From VGJV01 sp964646415 (GTDB lineage: Bacteria; Patescibacteriota; Minisyncoccia; UBA6257; 2-01-FULL-56-20): 15,002 nt of DNA. Every line of letters starts with the position of its first letter. Within the stretch, counting starts at the first letter, position 1. Positions 6,410 through 14,835 of this stretch are shown in pieces. Under the pieces are notes generated by a model, which saw nothing but the letters and a program-made list of their open reading frames with translations, did not search any database and was not told the DNA's origin. The translations under genes and the position numbers were made by a program. The DNA is taken from contig CAZYEL010000023.1 in assembly GCA_964646415.1 (NCBI GenBank), positions 1 through 15,002 on the forward strand, given 5' to 3'.

Positions 6410-9400
6410 ATGTCTTTTAAGCTTCCCACGAAAGACTTCTCTCGTTCGAAGCCGCTTATCCAGCCTGTCAATCTTAACGAAGTACAGCTTGACTCTTACC
6501 GATGGTTCCTCGAAAAGGGACTTGACGAGCTTTTCCGCGAGGCCTCATCCATTCTTGACCACACCGGGAAAGAGCTTTCCCTTTCTTTCGAGGGGTATCG
6601 TTTTGATGAACCGAAATACGACGAGACAACGGCGCGATACAAAGACGCGAGCTATGAAGCCGCGCTTCGCGTGAAGGTGTCGCTTGAACACCTTAAAACC
6701 AAACACAAGGATATACAGGAGATTTATTTCGGCGATTTCCCGGTGATGACGAACCGGGGTACGTTCATCATCAACGGTGTCGAGCGCGTGGTGGTTTCCC
6801 AGCTCATTCGTTCCGCGGGCGTGTATTTCACCGCGATTCCGTGGCGCGGGCGGAATCTCTTCGGCGCAAAAATTATTCCTAATCGTGGAGCATGGCTTGA
6901 GTTCGAAACCGACATTGACGGCGTGATAGGCGTGAAAATTGACCGGCACCGCAAGACGCCCGTGTCCGACCTTCTCCGCGTGTTGGGGCTTTCGAACGAA
7001 GAGATGTGTAAGGCATTTGAAGGGCTGGACACCGGTGCGGTTCGTTATATGGAGAATACGCTCAAGAAGGACGTGGCGAAGGATAAAGACGAGTCATACC
7101 TGGAGATTTATCGGCGCCTCCGGCCGGGGGACCCCGCGACGCCGCAAACTGCGAAAGGGCTTGTGGACGGTCTTTTCCAGCGTTTCGATCGCTACGATCT
7201 TGGAGAGGTGGGTCGTTTTAAAATGAATCAGCGGCTCGGGCTTCTCAAAGAGAACAAAAACCGTCTCTTGGATGTAAGCGATGTGATTGCCATCATAAAG
7301 GAAATCATTACTTTGAATAACTCGGTTGATGCGGAGCCCGACGATATTGACCACCTTGGGAACCGCCGTCTCAAGGCCGTAGGGGAGCTTCTTCAGGGGC
7401 GGCTTCGCATCGGCATCGCGCGGTTGAAGCGCATTGTGCAGGACCGCATGTCTACGCAGGCCCGTGAAGGGCTTATGCCCGCGCAACTCATCAATTTCCG
7501 TCCCATCGTAGCGGTGGTGAAAGAATTTTTCGCGTCCTCGCAGCTTTCGCAGTTTATGGACCAGGTGAATCCTTTGGCGGAACTTGAGCACAAGCGCCGT
7601 ATTTCCGCCTTGGGCCCCGGAGGGCTTACGCGCGAACGGGCGAGCTTCGAGGTGCGCGACGTGCACCGTTCCCACTACGGGCGCATCTGCCCCATTCAGA
7701 CGCCGGAAGGCGCGAATATCGGGCTTATCAATTACCTTGCGAGTTTTTCCCGCATCAACGAGTTCGGGTTCTTGGAGGCGCCGTACGTAAAAGTGGAAAA
7801 GGGCCGCGTCACCGGAGACGTTGCTTGGCTTGATGCGCTCGAGGAAGAGCGGATGAAAATCACGCATGCGGGCGTGCCGCGCGACGAAAAGGGAAATATC
7901 ACCGTGCCGTTCGTGGAGGCGCGCGTGAAAGGTGCGCCCGGCACGGTTTCTTCCGAGGAGGTGGATTATATCGACGTGGCGCCCCATGAGTTCATCAGCG
8001 TGGCGACTTCGCTCATTCCGTTTTTGCAGCACGACGATGCGAACCGGGCGCTCATGGGTTCAAACATGCAACGGCAGGCGGTGGGTTCCGTGCGGCCCCA
8101 AGCCCCGTATGTGGGCACGGGCGAAGAAGAACGCGTCGCGCAGCAATCCGGATATGTGGTTGTCGCCGAAGACGACGGGGAGATACTTGAAGCCGATGCC
8201 ACGCATGTGAAGATTAAGTATAAGAAAGGCGCCATAGTGACGCACACTTTGCAGAAATTCAAGCGTTCCAACCAGTTTACGTGCATCTCGCAGCGGCCCT
8301 TGGTGGTTTCCGGCGCTTTGGTGAAGAAAGGCGATGTTTTGGTTGACGGTCCTTCGACGGAGAACGGAGTGCTTGCGCTCGGGCAGAACCTTCTTGTGGC
8401 ATTTATGCTTTGGGATGGCGCCAACTTTGAAGACGCGATTATTGTTTCCGAACGCGTGGTGCAGAACGACAACTTCTCCTCTATCCATATAGAGGACTTT
8501 TATTGTGATGTGCGCGATACGAAGCTGGGTCCAGAACTTACCACGCCGGACATCCCGAACGTATCGGAAGAAAAACTCCGGAACCTTGATGAAGAGGGGA
8601 TTGTGCGCGTGGGTGCGGAAGTGAAGGCGGGCGATATCCTTGTGGGGAAGATTTCACCGAAAGGCGAAGCGGAGCTTACCGCCGAAGAGCGGCTACTCCG
8701 CGCGATATTCGGCGAGAAGGCGCGCGACGTGAAAGATACCTCGCTTACCTTGCCGCATGGGAAGCGCGGCCGCGTGGTGAGCATCAAAGTGTTTGACCGC
8801 GAACAGGGAGACAAGCTTGAGCCGGGCATTATTAAGCGGATTCAAGTGGAGGTGGCCCAATTGCGGAAAGTACAGGCGGGAGACAAGCTTGCGGGACGGC
8901 ACGGCAACAAAGGCGTTATTTCTCAAGTGCGCGCGACGGAGGACATGCCGTATCTTCCCGATGGCACGCCGGTAGACATCGTTTTGAATCCGCTCGGCGT
9001 CGCTTCGCGTATGAACTTGGGGCAAGTACTTGAAACGCACTTGGGGCTTGCTGCGTCAAAACTCGGTTATCGCGCGGTTACGCCGGGATTGGATTCCGCG
9101 AGCGAGGCGGACATCCGCGCGGAGCTCCGCGCGGCGGGGTGTTCGGAAGACGGGAAAATGATGCTCTACGACGGGCGGACCGGGAAGCCTTTTGAAAACA
9201 GGGTGAATGTGGGAGTGGTCTACATGCTGAAACTGAACCACCTCGTCGAAGACAAAGCGCACGTGCGTTCCATCGGGCCATACTCCCTGATTACCCAGCA
9301 GCCGTTGGGAGGCAAGGCGCAGTTCGGCGGGCAGCGGTTCGGAGAAATGGAAGTCTGGGCACTTGAGGGATACGGTGCGAAGCACGTGCTTCAGGAAATG

Positions 9401-12400
9401 CTTACCATCAAGTCCGACGATGTTGTCGGCAGGGCGGCGGCGTACGAGTCTATCATCCGCGGAGAGCCCATCAAGGGACCGAATATTCCCGCGTCTTTCA
9501 ATGTGCTGGTGAACGAACTGAAATCTCTCGCGTTTAACATCCAACCTCTCTATGAAGGGAGTCGGGAAGCGCCTGCGGGAGCAGTGGGGCCTCGCCGCGA
9601 GGATTTCTCAGCATTGAAGATCAGCGTTGCATCTCCGGAAAATATTCTCGAATGGTCGCGTGGCGAAGTGGTGAAGCCGGAAACCATCAACTATCGGACG
9701 CAGCGGCCGGAGAAGGATGGTCTTTTCTCGGAGCGTATCTTCGGCCCGACCAAAGACTATGAATGTTACTGCGGTAAATACCGCCGCATCCGCTATAAAG
9801 GCGTGGTATGCGACAAGTGCGGTGTGGAAGTCACGCGCGCGTCCGTCCGCCGCGAGCGTCTGGGGCACATTTCCCTTGCCGTGCCGGTTGCGCATATCTG
9901 GTTCTTGAAGAGCGTGCCGTCGCGTCTCAGCCTCATGCTCAATTCTTCTTCGATAAAGCTTGAGCGCGTGGTGTATTACTCGGCGTACATCGTTACCGAA
10001 GTTGACGAGGCGAAGAAGCGCGAAGCGTTGCTTGAACTCGAACGGGAATTCAAGGGGAAGCTGAAGGCCGTTGCCAAAGACAAGGGGATGAAGGGGGAAG
10101 TGACTTCCGCGGCTGCCGAAGTGCGCGAGGTGCTCGGAGATCTCCGCGTGGGCCAGGTGCTTTCCGAGGGGGAGTACTTCAGTCTTGCCCGGCGGTTCGG
10201 CGGGGTGTTTGCCGCGGGCACGGGCGCATCGGCAATCCGCAAGATTCTTGAGCATATGGATTTGCGCAAGGAAATCCAATACACCGAGAAGGAAATCGAA
10301 CTTTCAAAAGGGAAAGTTACCGATATCAAGCAGTTGCGGCGCCTCAAGATGCTCAAGTCCATGCTCAAGAATGGTATCCGGCCCGAGTGGATGGTGCTTA
10401 CCACGCTTCCGGTACTCCCGCCGGACCTGCGTCCCATGGTGGCGCTCGACGGAGGGAGATATGCGACATCGGATTTGAATGATCTCTATCGCCGCGTAAT
10501 TAACCGGAACAACCGTCTGAAGAAACTTCTCGAAATTAAAGCCCCGGATGTGATTGTCCAGAACGAGAAACGCATGTTGCAAGAGGCGGTGGATGCGCTT
10601 ATCGACAACTCGGCGCGGTTCGGGACGCAGCAGCTTTCCGCCCAGCGGCGGCCGCTCCGCAGTCTCGCCGATATGCTTAAGGGTAAACAGGGGCGCTTCC
10701 GGCAAAACTTGCTCGGGAAGCGGGTGGACTACTCGGGCCGCTCGGTCATCGTGGTGGGGCCGAAACTCAAACTCGACGAGTGCGGACTTCCGAAGCGCAT
10801 GGCGTTGGAACTTTTCCGTCCCTTCGTGATTTCCGAAATCGTCCGCCGTGGACTTGCGTACAACATCCGTGGCGCCTCGCGCGTCATCGAGGAGGGGAGC
10901 GACGAAGTGTGGGCGATTCTTGAGGAGATAATCAAGAACCGCTACGTGCTTCTGAATCGTGCGCCGACATTGCACCGGCTCTCGGTACAGGCATTCCGCC
11001 CTATACTCGTTGAAGGTTTGGCGATACAAATCCCTCCGCTCGTGTGCGTGGCATTCAACGCTGACTTTGACGGTGACCAGATGGCGGTGCATTTGCCGCT
11101 CTCGGACATCGCGCAGAAGGAGGCGGGAGAAGTTATGGCGGCTTCCCGGAATTTGCTCAAGCCTGCGACCGGCGAGCTTATTGTGAATCCTACGCAGGAC
11201 ATAGTGCTCGGTTCCTATTATCTTACCCGCTCCGACCCGTCGCCTACCGGCGCGCCAAGGTCGGTGGTCGATATCCGCGAGGCGATCCTTGCGTACGATG
11301 CGGGAGCTATCACGCTCCACACGCCGCTTCGGGCAAACGGGTTGGAAACTACTCTCGGGCGCCTCATTTTCAACGAAACGTTGCGGGGAACGGTGCCGTA
11401 TGTGAACGAGGTTCTGAACAAAAAGAAGCTTTCTCATCTTATCGAATCGGTGCTGAACGCCCACGGCATGGAGGTCGCGCGCGACGTGCTTGACCGCGTG
11501 AAACTCCTCGGATTCGAGATGGCAACGCGTTCGGGAATCACCTGGGCGATGTCCGACCTTGTTATTCCGAAAGAAAAAGCCGACGTGCTTGCGCGCTCGG
11601 AAACGGCGGTGGCGCATATTCGGGAGCAGTATCAGGAAGGTTTGCTTACCACTGCGGAGCGCCGGGCGCGCGTTATCAGCGTGTGGGAAGCGGCGAAGGC
11701 GGAAATCGCGAAACTTGTTTCCGTCGTTATGCCTAAAGACAATCCCATTTATCAGATTGTGGATTCGGGTTCCCGCGGTTCGTGGTCGCAGCCTATCCAA
11801 ATGATGGGTATGAAGGGATTGGTGCAAAACCCCAAAGGTGAAATTATCGAGCTGCCCCTGAGGTCTTCGCTCAAGGAAGGGCTTTCCGTGCTTGAATATT
11901 TCATCTCGACCCACGGCGCGAGGAAAGGCACCACCGACACCGCTTTGAAGACTGCGCAGGCAGGGTATCTCACCCGCCGGCTTGTGGATGTTGCGCAAGA
12001 CATCACTGTGGCGGAGGAAGATTGCAAAACAAAGGAAGGGCTTGATGTGGTGCGCGCCGACGGAAAGGATTTCAATCTTCCGCTCGGGACTCGGGTTTTC
12101 TCGCGGACAATGCTTGAGGATGTGAAGATAGGCAAGCGCGTGGTGGTCAAAGCCGGCGAGATTGTGGACCGCGCCACCGCGGATTTGATTGAAAAATCGG
12201 ATATTGAAATCGTAAAGGTGCGTTCCCCGATTGCGTGTAAGACGCTCTATGGCGTGTGTGCGAAGTGCTACGGGTATGATTTGGGAGATAACAAGCCTGT
12301 CCAGCATGGGGCGGCGGTCGGCGTCGTGGCGGCGCAGTCCATCGGCGAACCGGGGACGCAGCTCACTATGCGTACGTTCCACACCGGTGGCGTTGCGGGT

Positions 12401-13228
12401 ATCGACATCACGCACGGGTTGCCCCGTATCGAGGAAATCTTTGAAGCGCGTCCTCCGAAGGGGCGGGCGGCACTTTCGCCGGTGGACGGCGTGGTGACGA
12501 AGATCGAAGAGCGGGGAGCTTTGAAAGTAATTGTCATCAAGGCCGAGGGCAAGAAGAAAGAAGTGGAGCTTTCACTGCCCCGCTCGGCGATGATTTTTGT
12601 TTCGTCCGGCAAGGAGGTGCATCGTGGCGACCAGCTTTCGGAAGGAAACCTCGACCTTCGCGAACTTCTTGAATTCAAGGGGATTTCGGAGGTGGAGCGT
12701 TACATTGCAAGCGAAGTGCAGCAGATCTACCTTTCTGAAGGTGCATACATCAACAACAAGCATATTGAAGTAATCGTGCGGCAAATGTTCGCTCGCGTGC
12801 GCGTTAAGGATGCGGGTGACGCGCCGGACTTTGTGGCGGGTGAAATTATCGAGAAACCGCGTTTCCTGGAAGTGAATCGCGAGTTGAAGCGGGCGGGCCG
12901 TACACCGGCGAAAGCCGAACAGGTGCTTATGGGTATTACCCAGATTTCACTTACCACCGAAAGCTTCCTCTCCGCGGCGTCTTTCCAGGACACCGCGCGG
13001 GTGCTCGTGCGGGGAGCGATCGAAGGCAGGATAGATAAGCTCCGCGGATTGAAGGAAAACGTGATTATCGGGCGGTTGATTCCCGTGGGGAAAGAGTCGG
13101 TTGGAGAACAAATTCTGGCTATGGAGGAAGACGATGTGCTTGAGGTCGTTGCGGCAGAGGCGTCGTCTCCCGAGGCTGGGAAGGGCGGTGAGATGGATGC
13201 GTCGGTTGGCGCGGCGGAAGAGAGTTAA
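6410..13228 (+). CDS. rpoBC: Fused RNA polymerase beta-beta' subunit (RpoBC)
   Basis: One uninterrupted 2,272-residue frame carries both large RNA polymerase subunits. RpoB spans about 1-1047: the rifampicin region is at 376-410 (D384, H394 and S399 matching E. coli D516, H526, S531), and the active-site lysines are K826 and K834 in GDKLAGRHGNKG (E. coli K1065, K1073). RpoB ends SFNVLVNELKSLAFNIQPL. A linker of about 17 residues (1048-1064) leads into RpoC at DFSALKISVASPENILEWS. RpoC shows zinc site 1 (C1119, C1121, C1134, C1137), NADFDGD with D1552, D1554 and D1556 binding the catalytic magnesium, the bridge helix (1824-1864), zinc site 2 (C1872, C1943, C1950, C1953) and the trigger loop (about 1980-1994). 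Everything needed for activity is present, and the large lineage-specific inserts of E. coli are missing. The tail is acidic. No ribosome binding site precedes the ATG. Confidence 0.98.
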   Translation: MSFKLPTKDFSRSKPLIQPVNLNEVQLDSYRWFLEKGLDELFREASSILDHTGKELSLSFEGYRFDEPKYDETTARYKDASYEAALRVKVSLEHLKTKHKDIQEIYFGDFPVMTNRGTFIINGVERVVVSQLIRSAGVYFTAIPWRGRNLFGAKIIPNRGAWLEFETDIDGVIGVKIDRHRKTPVSDLLRVLGLSNEEMCKAFEGLDTGAVRYMENTLKKDVAKDKDESYLEIYRRLRPGDPATPQTAKGLVDGLFQRFDRYDLGEVGRFKMNQRLGLLKENKNRLLDVSDVIAIIKEIITLNNSVDAEPDDIDHLGNRRLKAVGELLQGRLRIGIARLKRIVQDRMSTQAREGLMPAQLINFRPIVAVVKEFFASSQLSQFMDQVNPLAELEHKRRISALGPGGLTRERASFEVRDVHRSHYGRICPIQTPEGANIGLINYLASFSRINEFGFLEAPYVKVEKGRVTGDVAWLDALEEERMKITHAGVPRDEKGNITVPFVEARVKGAPGTVSSEEVDYIDVAPHEFISVATSLIPFLQHDDANRALMGSNMQRQAVGSVRPQAPYVGTGEEERVAQQSGYVVVAEDDGEILEADATHVKIKYKKGAIVTHTLQKFKRSNQFTCISQRPLVVSGALVKKGDVLVDGPSTENGVLALGQNLLVAFMLWDGANFEDAIIVSERVVQNDNFSSIHIEDFYCDVRDTKLGPELTTPDIPNVSEEKLRNLDEEGIVRVGAEVKAGDILVGKISPKGEAELTAEERLLRAIFGEKARDVKDTSLTLPHGKRGRVVSIKVFDREQGDKLEPGIIKRIQVEVAQLRKVQAGDKLAGRHGNKGVISQVRATEDMPYLPDGTPVDIVLNPLGVASRMNLGQVLETHLGLAASKLGYRAVTPGLDSASEADIRAELRAAGCSEDGKMMLYDGRTGKPFENRVNVGVVYMLKLNHLVEDKAHVRSIGPYSLITQQPLGGKAQFGGQRFGEMEVWALEGYGAKHVLQEMLTIKSDDVVGRAAAYESIIRGEPIKGPNIPASFNVLVNELKSLAFNIQPLYEGSREAPAGAVGPRREDFSALKISVASPENILEWSRGEVVKPETINYRTQRPEKDGLFSERIFGPTKDYECYCGKYRRIRYKGVVCDKCGVEVTRASVRRERLGHISLAVPVAHIWFLKSVPSRLSLMLNSSSIKLERVVYYSAYIVTEVDEAKKREALLELEREFKGKLKAVAKDKGMKGEVTSAAAEVREVLGDLRVGQVLSEGEYFSLARRFGGVFAAGTGASAIRKILEHMDLRKEIQYTEKEIELSKGKVTDIKQLRRLKMLKSMLKNGIRPEWMVLTTLPVLPPDLRPMVALDGGRYATSDLNDLYRRVINRNNRLKKLLEIKAPDVIVQNEKRMLQEAVDALIDNSARFGTQQLSAQRRPLRSLADMLKGKQGRFRQNLLGKRVDYSGRSVIVVGPKLKLDECGLPKRMALELFRPFVISEIVRRGLAYNIRGASRVIEEGSDEVWAILEEIIKNRYVLLNRAPTLHRLSVQAFRPILVEGLAIQIPPLVCVAFNADFDGDQMAVHLPLSDIAQKEAGEVMAASRNLLKPATGELIVNPTQDIVLGSYYLTRSDPSPTGAPRSVVDIREAILAYDAGAITLHTPLRANGLETTLGRLIFNETLRGTVPYVNEVLNKKKLSHLIESVLNAHGMEVARDVLDRVKLLGFEMATRSGITWAMSDLVIPKEKADVLARSETAVAHIREQYQEGLLTTAERRARVISVWEAAKAEIAKLVSVVMPKDNPIYQIVDSGSRGSWSQPIQMMGMKGLVQNPKGEIIELPLRSSLKEGLSVLEYFISTHGARKGTTDTALKTAQAGYLTRRLVDVAQDITVAEEDCKTKEGLDVVRADGKDFNLPLGTRVFSRTMLEDVKIGKRVVVKAGEIVDRATADLIEKSDIEIVKVRSPIACKTLYGVCAKCYGYDLGDNKPVQHGAAVGVVAAQSIGEPGTQLTMRTFHTGGVAGIDITHGLPRIEEIFEARPPKGRAALSPVDGVVTKIEERGALKVIVIKAEGKKKEVELSLPRSAMIFVSSGKEVHRGDQLSEGNLDLRELLEFKGISEVERYIASEVQQIYLSEGAYINNKHIEVIVRQMFARVRVKDAGDAPDFVAGEIIEKPRFLEVNRELKRAGRTPAKAEQVLMGITQISLTTESFLSAASFQDTARVLVRGAIEGRIDKLRGLKENVIIGRLIPVGKESVGEQILAMEEDDVLEVVAAEASSPEAGKGGEMDASVGAAEES

Positions 13229-13241
13229 TTCTAAGTCCGGA

Positions 13242-13270
13242 TTGACGTTCAAGGTATATTCGAGTAATCT
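13242..13270 (+). promoter_or_regulatory. Possible promoter for rpsF-ssb
   Basis: TTGACG (13242-13247; five of six) is followed after 17 nt by TAATCT (13265-13270; three of six). A start near 13277 would leave only about three bases before the rpsF ATG at 13280, again close to leaderless. A better -10-like TATATT (13255-13260) has no -35 partner. The 51-nt gap after rpoBC shows no terminator, so read-through is the alternative. Confidence 0.3.
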
Positions 13271-13279
13271 TTGTAGCGC

Positions 13280-13723
13280 ATGACACAGAGCCAAGAGAAA
13301 GAAGCCAGGGAATATGAAGTAGCGTTCCTCGTGCGGGACGAAGCCGCCGCACAGGAAGTTGCCGCAAAAGCCGCGCAATACGGTTCGGCGGTTACTCAAG
13401 GACCGTTGAAGCGCCTTGCGTTTGCGTATCCGGTGATGAAAGAAGCTTCCGGGTATTTCGGTTTTTTGCGAATTCAGACTATGCCTGAATCGGCGGCACA
13501 ACTTGAGAAAGATTTCCAGCTTACCCAATCCATCTTGCGGCTTCTCGTGCTCCGCATGCCCGTGCGCAAAGAAAAAACAGGAAGCACCTTTTCTGCCGCC
13601 GGTTCTTCTTCCGTGGCGAAACCGCGCCGCGCGCCGCGCACGATGCATGCTGAAAGCAGTGCGCCGGGTGCTCCGCTCACCAACGAAGCGCTGGAGAAAA
13701 AGATTGAGGAGATACTCCAATAG
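13280..13723 (+). CDS. rpsF: 30S ribosomal protein bS6
   Basis: The 147-residue protein contains a bS6 domain at about 11-97: first strand EYEVAFLV (11-18), the LKRLAFAYPVMK strand (43-54), GYFGFLRIQ (58-66) and the closing helix and strand to ILRLLVLRMPV (85-96). bS6 binds 16S rRNA with bS18 on the small-subunit platform. Typical bS6 is 95-135 residues, so the Ala/Ser/Arg-rich tail (about 98-147) is slightly long and probably disordered. The next gene is ssb, the common rpsF-ssb pairing, though rpsR (bS18), usually third, is not between ssb and rplK. No ribosome binding site is present before the ATG. Confidence 0.9.
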   Translation: MTQSQEKEAREYEVAFLVRDEAAAQEVAAKAAQYGSAVTQGPLKRLAFAYPVMKEASGYFGFLRIQTMPESAAQLEKDFQLTQSILRLLVLRMPVRKEKTGSTFSAAGSSSVAKPRRAPRTMHAESSAPGAPLTNEALEKKIEEILQ

Positions 13724-13791
13724 CCATTAGGGATTAGCCACTAGAACTTAGGAATAAAAGAGGGTAGAGTATTACTAAGTCCTAATGGCTA
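13721..13791. repeat. Inverted repeats of TAAGT/CCATTAG words between rpsF and ssb
   Basis: TAGCCATTAGG (13721-13731, including the rpsF stop) is a perfect 11-nt inverse of CCTAATGGCTA (13781-13791). Nested inside, ACTTAGGAAT (13746-13755) matches the inverse of ATTACTAAGT (13771-13780) at nine of ten positions. CTAGAACTTAG (13741-13751) also matches the inverse of the stretch ending at 13800. The 87-nt spacer (13724-13810) is thus almost entirely made of such words. No T tract follows, so a standard terminator is unlikely. Confidence 0.75.
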
Positions 13792-13810
13792 AGTTCTAAG
13801 TCTTACTCAT

Positions 13811-14326
13811 ATGAATCTTAATAAGGTTTTTCTCATCGGCCGGCTTACCGCCGACCCCCAGTTGCGGACGACGCCGGGCGGGGCATCGGTCACGAGTTTC
13901 GGTATTGCGACGAACCGCGTGTGGACCGACAAAGCGGGCGCGAAGCAAAATGAGACGGAGTTCCACAATGTTGTGGCGTGGGGGCGAAGCGCGGAGATTG
14001 CCTCGCAGTATTTGAAGAAGGGGAGCATGGCGTTTGTCGAGGGGCGGCTTCGTACGCGCACCTGGCAGGACAAGCAGGGGCAGACGCGGCGGACGACGGA
14101 GATTATGCTTGAGCGTCTCCAGTTGGGTCCCCGTGCTGGAGAAGGCGGTTCCTCGGTGGGTTCCCAGCCGTCGCAGGGCTTTGGTGGGCAAGCGGGATCT
14201 TCGGTTGGAGGAAGCGGTTCCGCTTCCACAAACCAAAAACCAGAGACCGTCCAAGAAGAGATTCCGACGATAGACCTTGACGCGGAAGGCAAAGGCGAGT
14301 TAAAAGAAGAGGACTTACCATTCTAG
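13811..14326 (+). CDS. ssb: Single-stranded DNA-binding protein
   Basis: The 171-residue protein has an OB-fold at about 1-107 and a flexible Gly/Ser/Gln-rich linker (108-163). It ends in the acidic tip EEDLPF, the peptide through which SSB recruits replication and repair partners (E. coli DDDIPF). The motifs NKVFLIGRLTADPQLR (4-19), EFHNVVAWGR (50-59) and GSMAFVEGRLRTRTW (71-85) are typical. W38, F51, W57 and W85 occupy the aromatic DNA-stacking positions of E. coli W40, W54, F60 and W88. It coats single-stranded DNA during replication, probably as a tetramer. It lies 87 nt after rpsF across the inverted-repeat spacer. The ATG is preceded by TTACTCAT, with no ribosome binding site. Confidence 0.96.
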   Translation: MNLNKVFLIGRLTADPQLRTTPGGASVTSFGIATNRVWTDKAGAKQNETEFHNVVAWGRSAEIASQYLKKGSMAFVEGRLRTRTWQDKQGQTRRTTEIMLERLQLGPRAGEGGSSVGSQPSQGFGGQAGSSVGGSGSASTNQKPETVQEEIPTIDLDAEGKGELKEEDLPF

Positions 14327-14345
14327 AATAGCTTTGAGCGGCAAG

Positions 14346-14404
14346 TAATAAGTGGTAAGTTGAACCCCACTTAAAACTTAACGCTTAACGCTTATCACTA
14401 TTCA
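14346..14404. repeat. TTAACGC direct and AGTGGTAAG inverted repeats before rplK
   Basis: The 79-nt ssb-rplK spacer contains two tandem TTAACGC units (about 14378-14391) followed by a variant, TTATCAC. AGTGGTAAG (14351-14359) pairs with CTTATCACT (14391-14399), with one G-T wobble. AAGTGG (14350-14355) can instead pair with CCACTT (14367-14372). The word style is like the rpsF-ssb spacer although the sequences differ. It ends four bases before the ATG. Confidence 0.6.
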
Positions 14405-14405
14405 T

Positions 14406-14831
14406 ATGGCCAAAAAAATCAAAACAAAGTTAAAACTCCAGCTCGCCGCCGGCAAAGCCAACCCCGCGCCTCCCGTGGGTACGGCGCTTGGTCCGCACGG
14501 CATCAACATTGCCGAGTTCTGCAAGCAGTTCAACGAGAAGACTCGCGAAATGACGGGGGATATTGTGCCTGCGGAAATCACGATTTTTGAAGACCGGAGT
14601 TTTTCGTTTATCTTAAAAACCCCTCCTGCCTCGGCTCTCTTGAAGAAAGCCGCAAAAGTGGAGAAGGGCGCGGCAGACCCCTTGAAGGCGAAAGTGGGGA
14701 AGGTCACGAAGGCGGACGTGCGCGCGATTGCGGAACGCAAGATGCCGGACTTGAATGCGCATGACCTCGACGCGGCGGAGAAGATTATACGTGGGACGGC
14801 TAGATCTATGGGGATTGAGGTGGTAGAATAG
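14406..14831 (+). CDS. rplK: 50S ribosomal protein uL11
   Basis: The 141-residue protein is a full-length uL11, which binds the GTPase-associated region of 23S rRNA and takes part in factor binding. The N-terminal domain (about 1-70) shows KLKLQLAAGKANPAPPVG and GPHGINIAEFCKQFNEKT, including the proline-rich stretch (20-27) that forms the thiostrepton site in other bacteria. The C-terminal RNA-binding domain (about 75-141) ends AAEKIIRGTARSMGIEVVE. Usually rplK heads an rplK-rplA operon; here it follows ssb, and no rplA comes next. Its start lies after the repeat-filled spacer without a ribosome binding site. Confidence 0.97.
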   Translation: MAKKIKTKLKLQLAAGKANPAPPVGTALGPHGINIAEFCKQFNEKTREMTGDIVPAEITIFEDRSFSFILKTPPASALLKKAAKVEKGAADPLKAKVGKVTKADVRAIAERKMPDLNAHDLDAAEKIIRGTARSMGIEVVE

Positions 14832-14835
14832 TCTT

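Noticed and set aside
7094..8032. 312-codon antisense ORF opposite the RpoB half
   Set aside because: It is a shadow of rpoB with no domain, promoter or start signal of its own.
10304..12415. 703-codon antisense ORF opposite the RpoC half
   Set aside because: It is antisense to highly conserved catalytic sequence, its product is rich in His and Arg with no recognisable motif, and it is explained by biased codon use on the coding strand.
13724..14405. CRISPR-like array suggested by short repeats in the spacers
   Set aside because: The repeats are 7-11 nt words without regular spacers or constant repeat length, and no cas gene is nearby.
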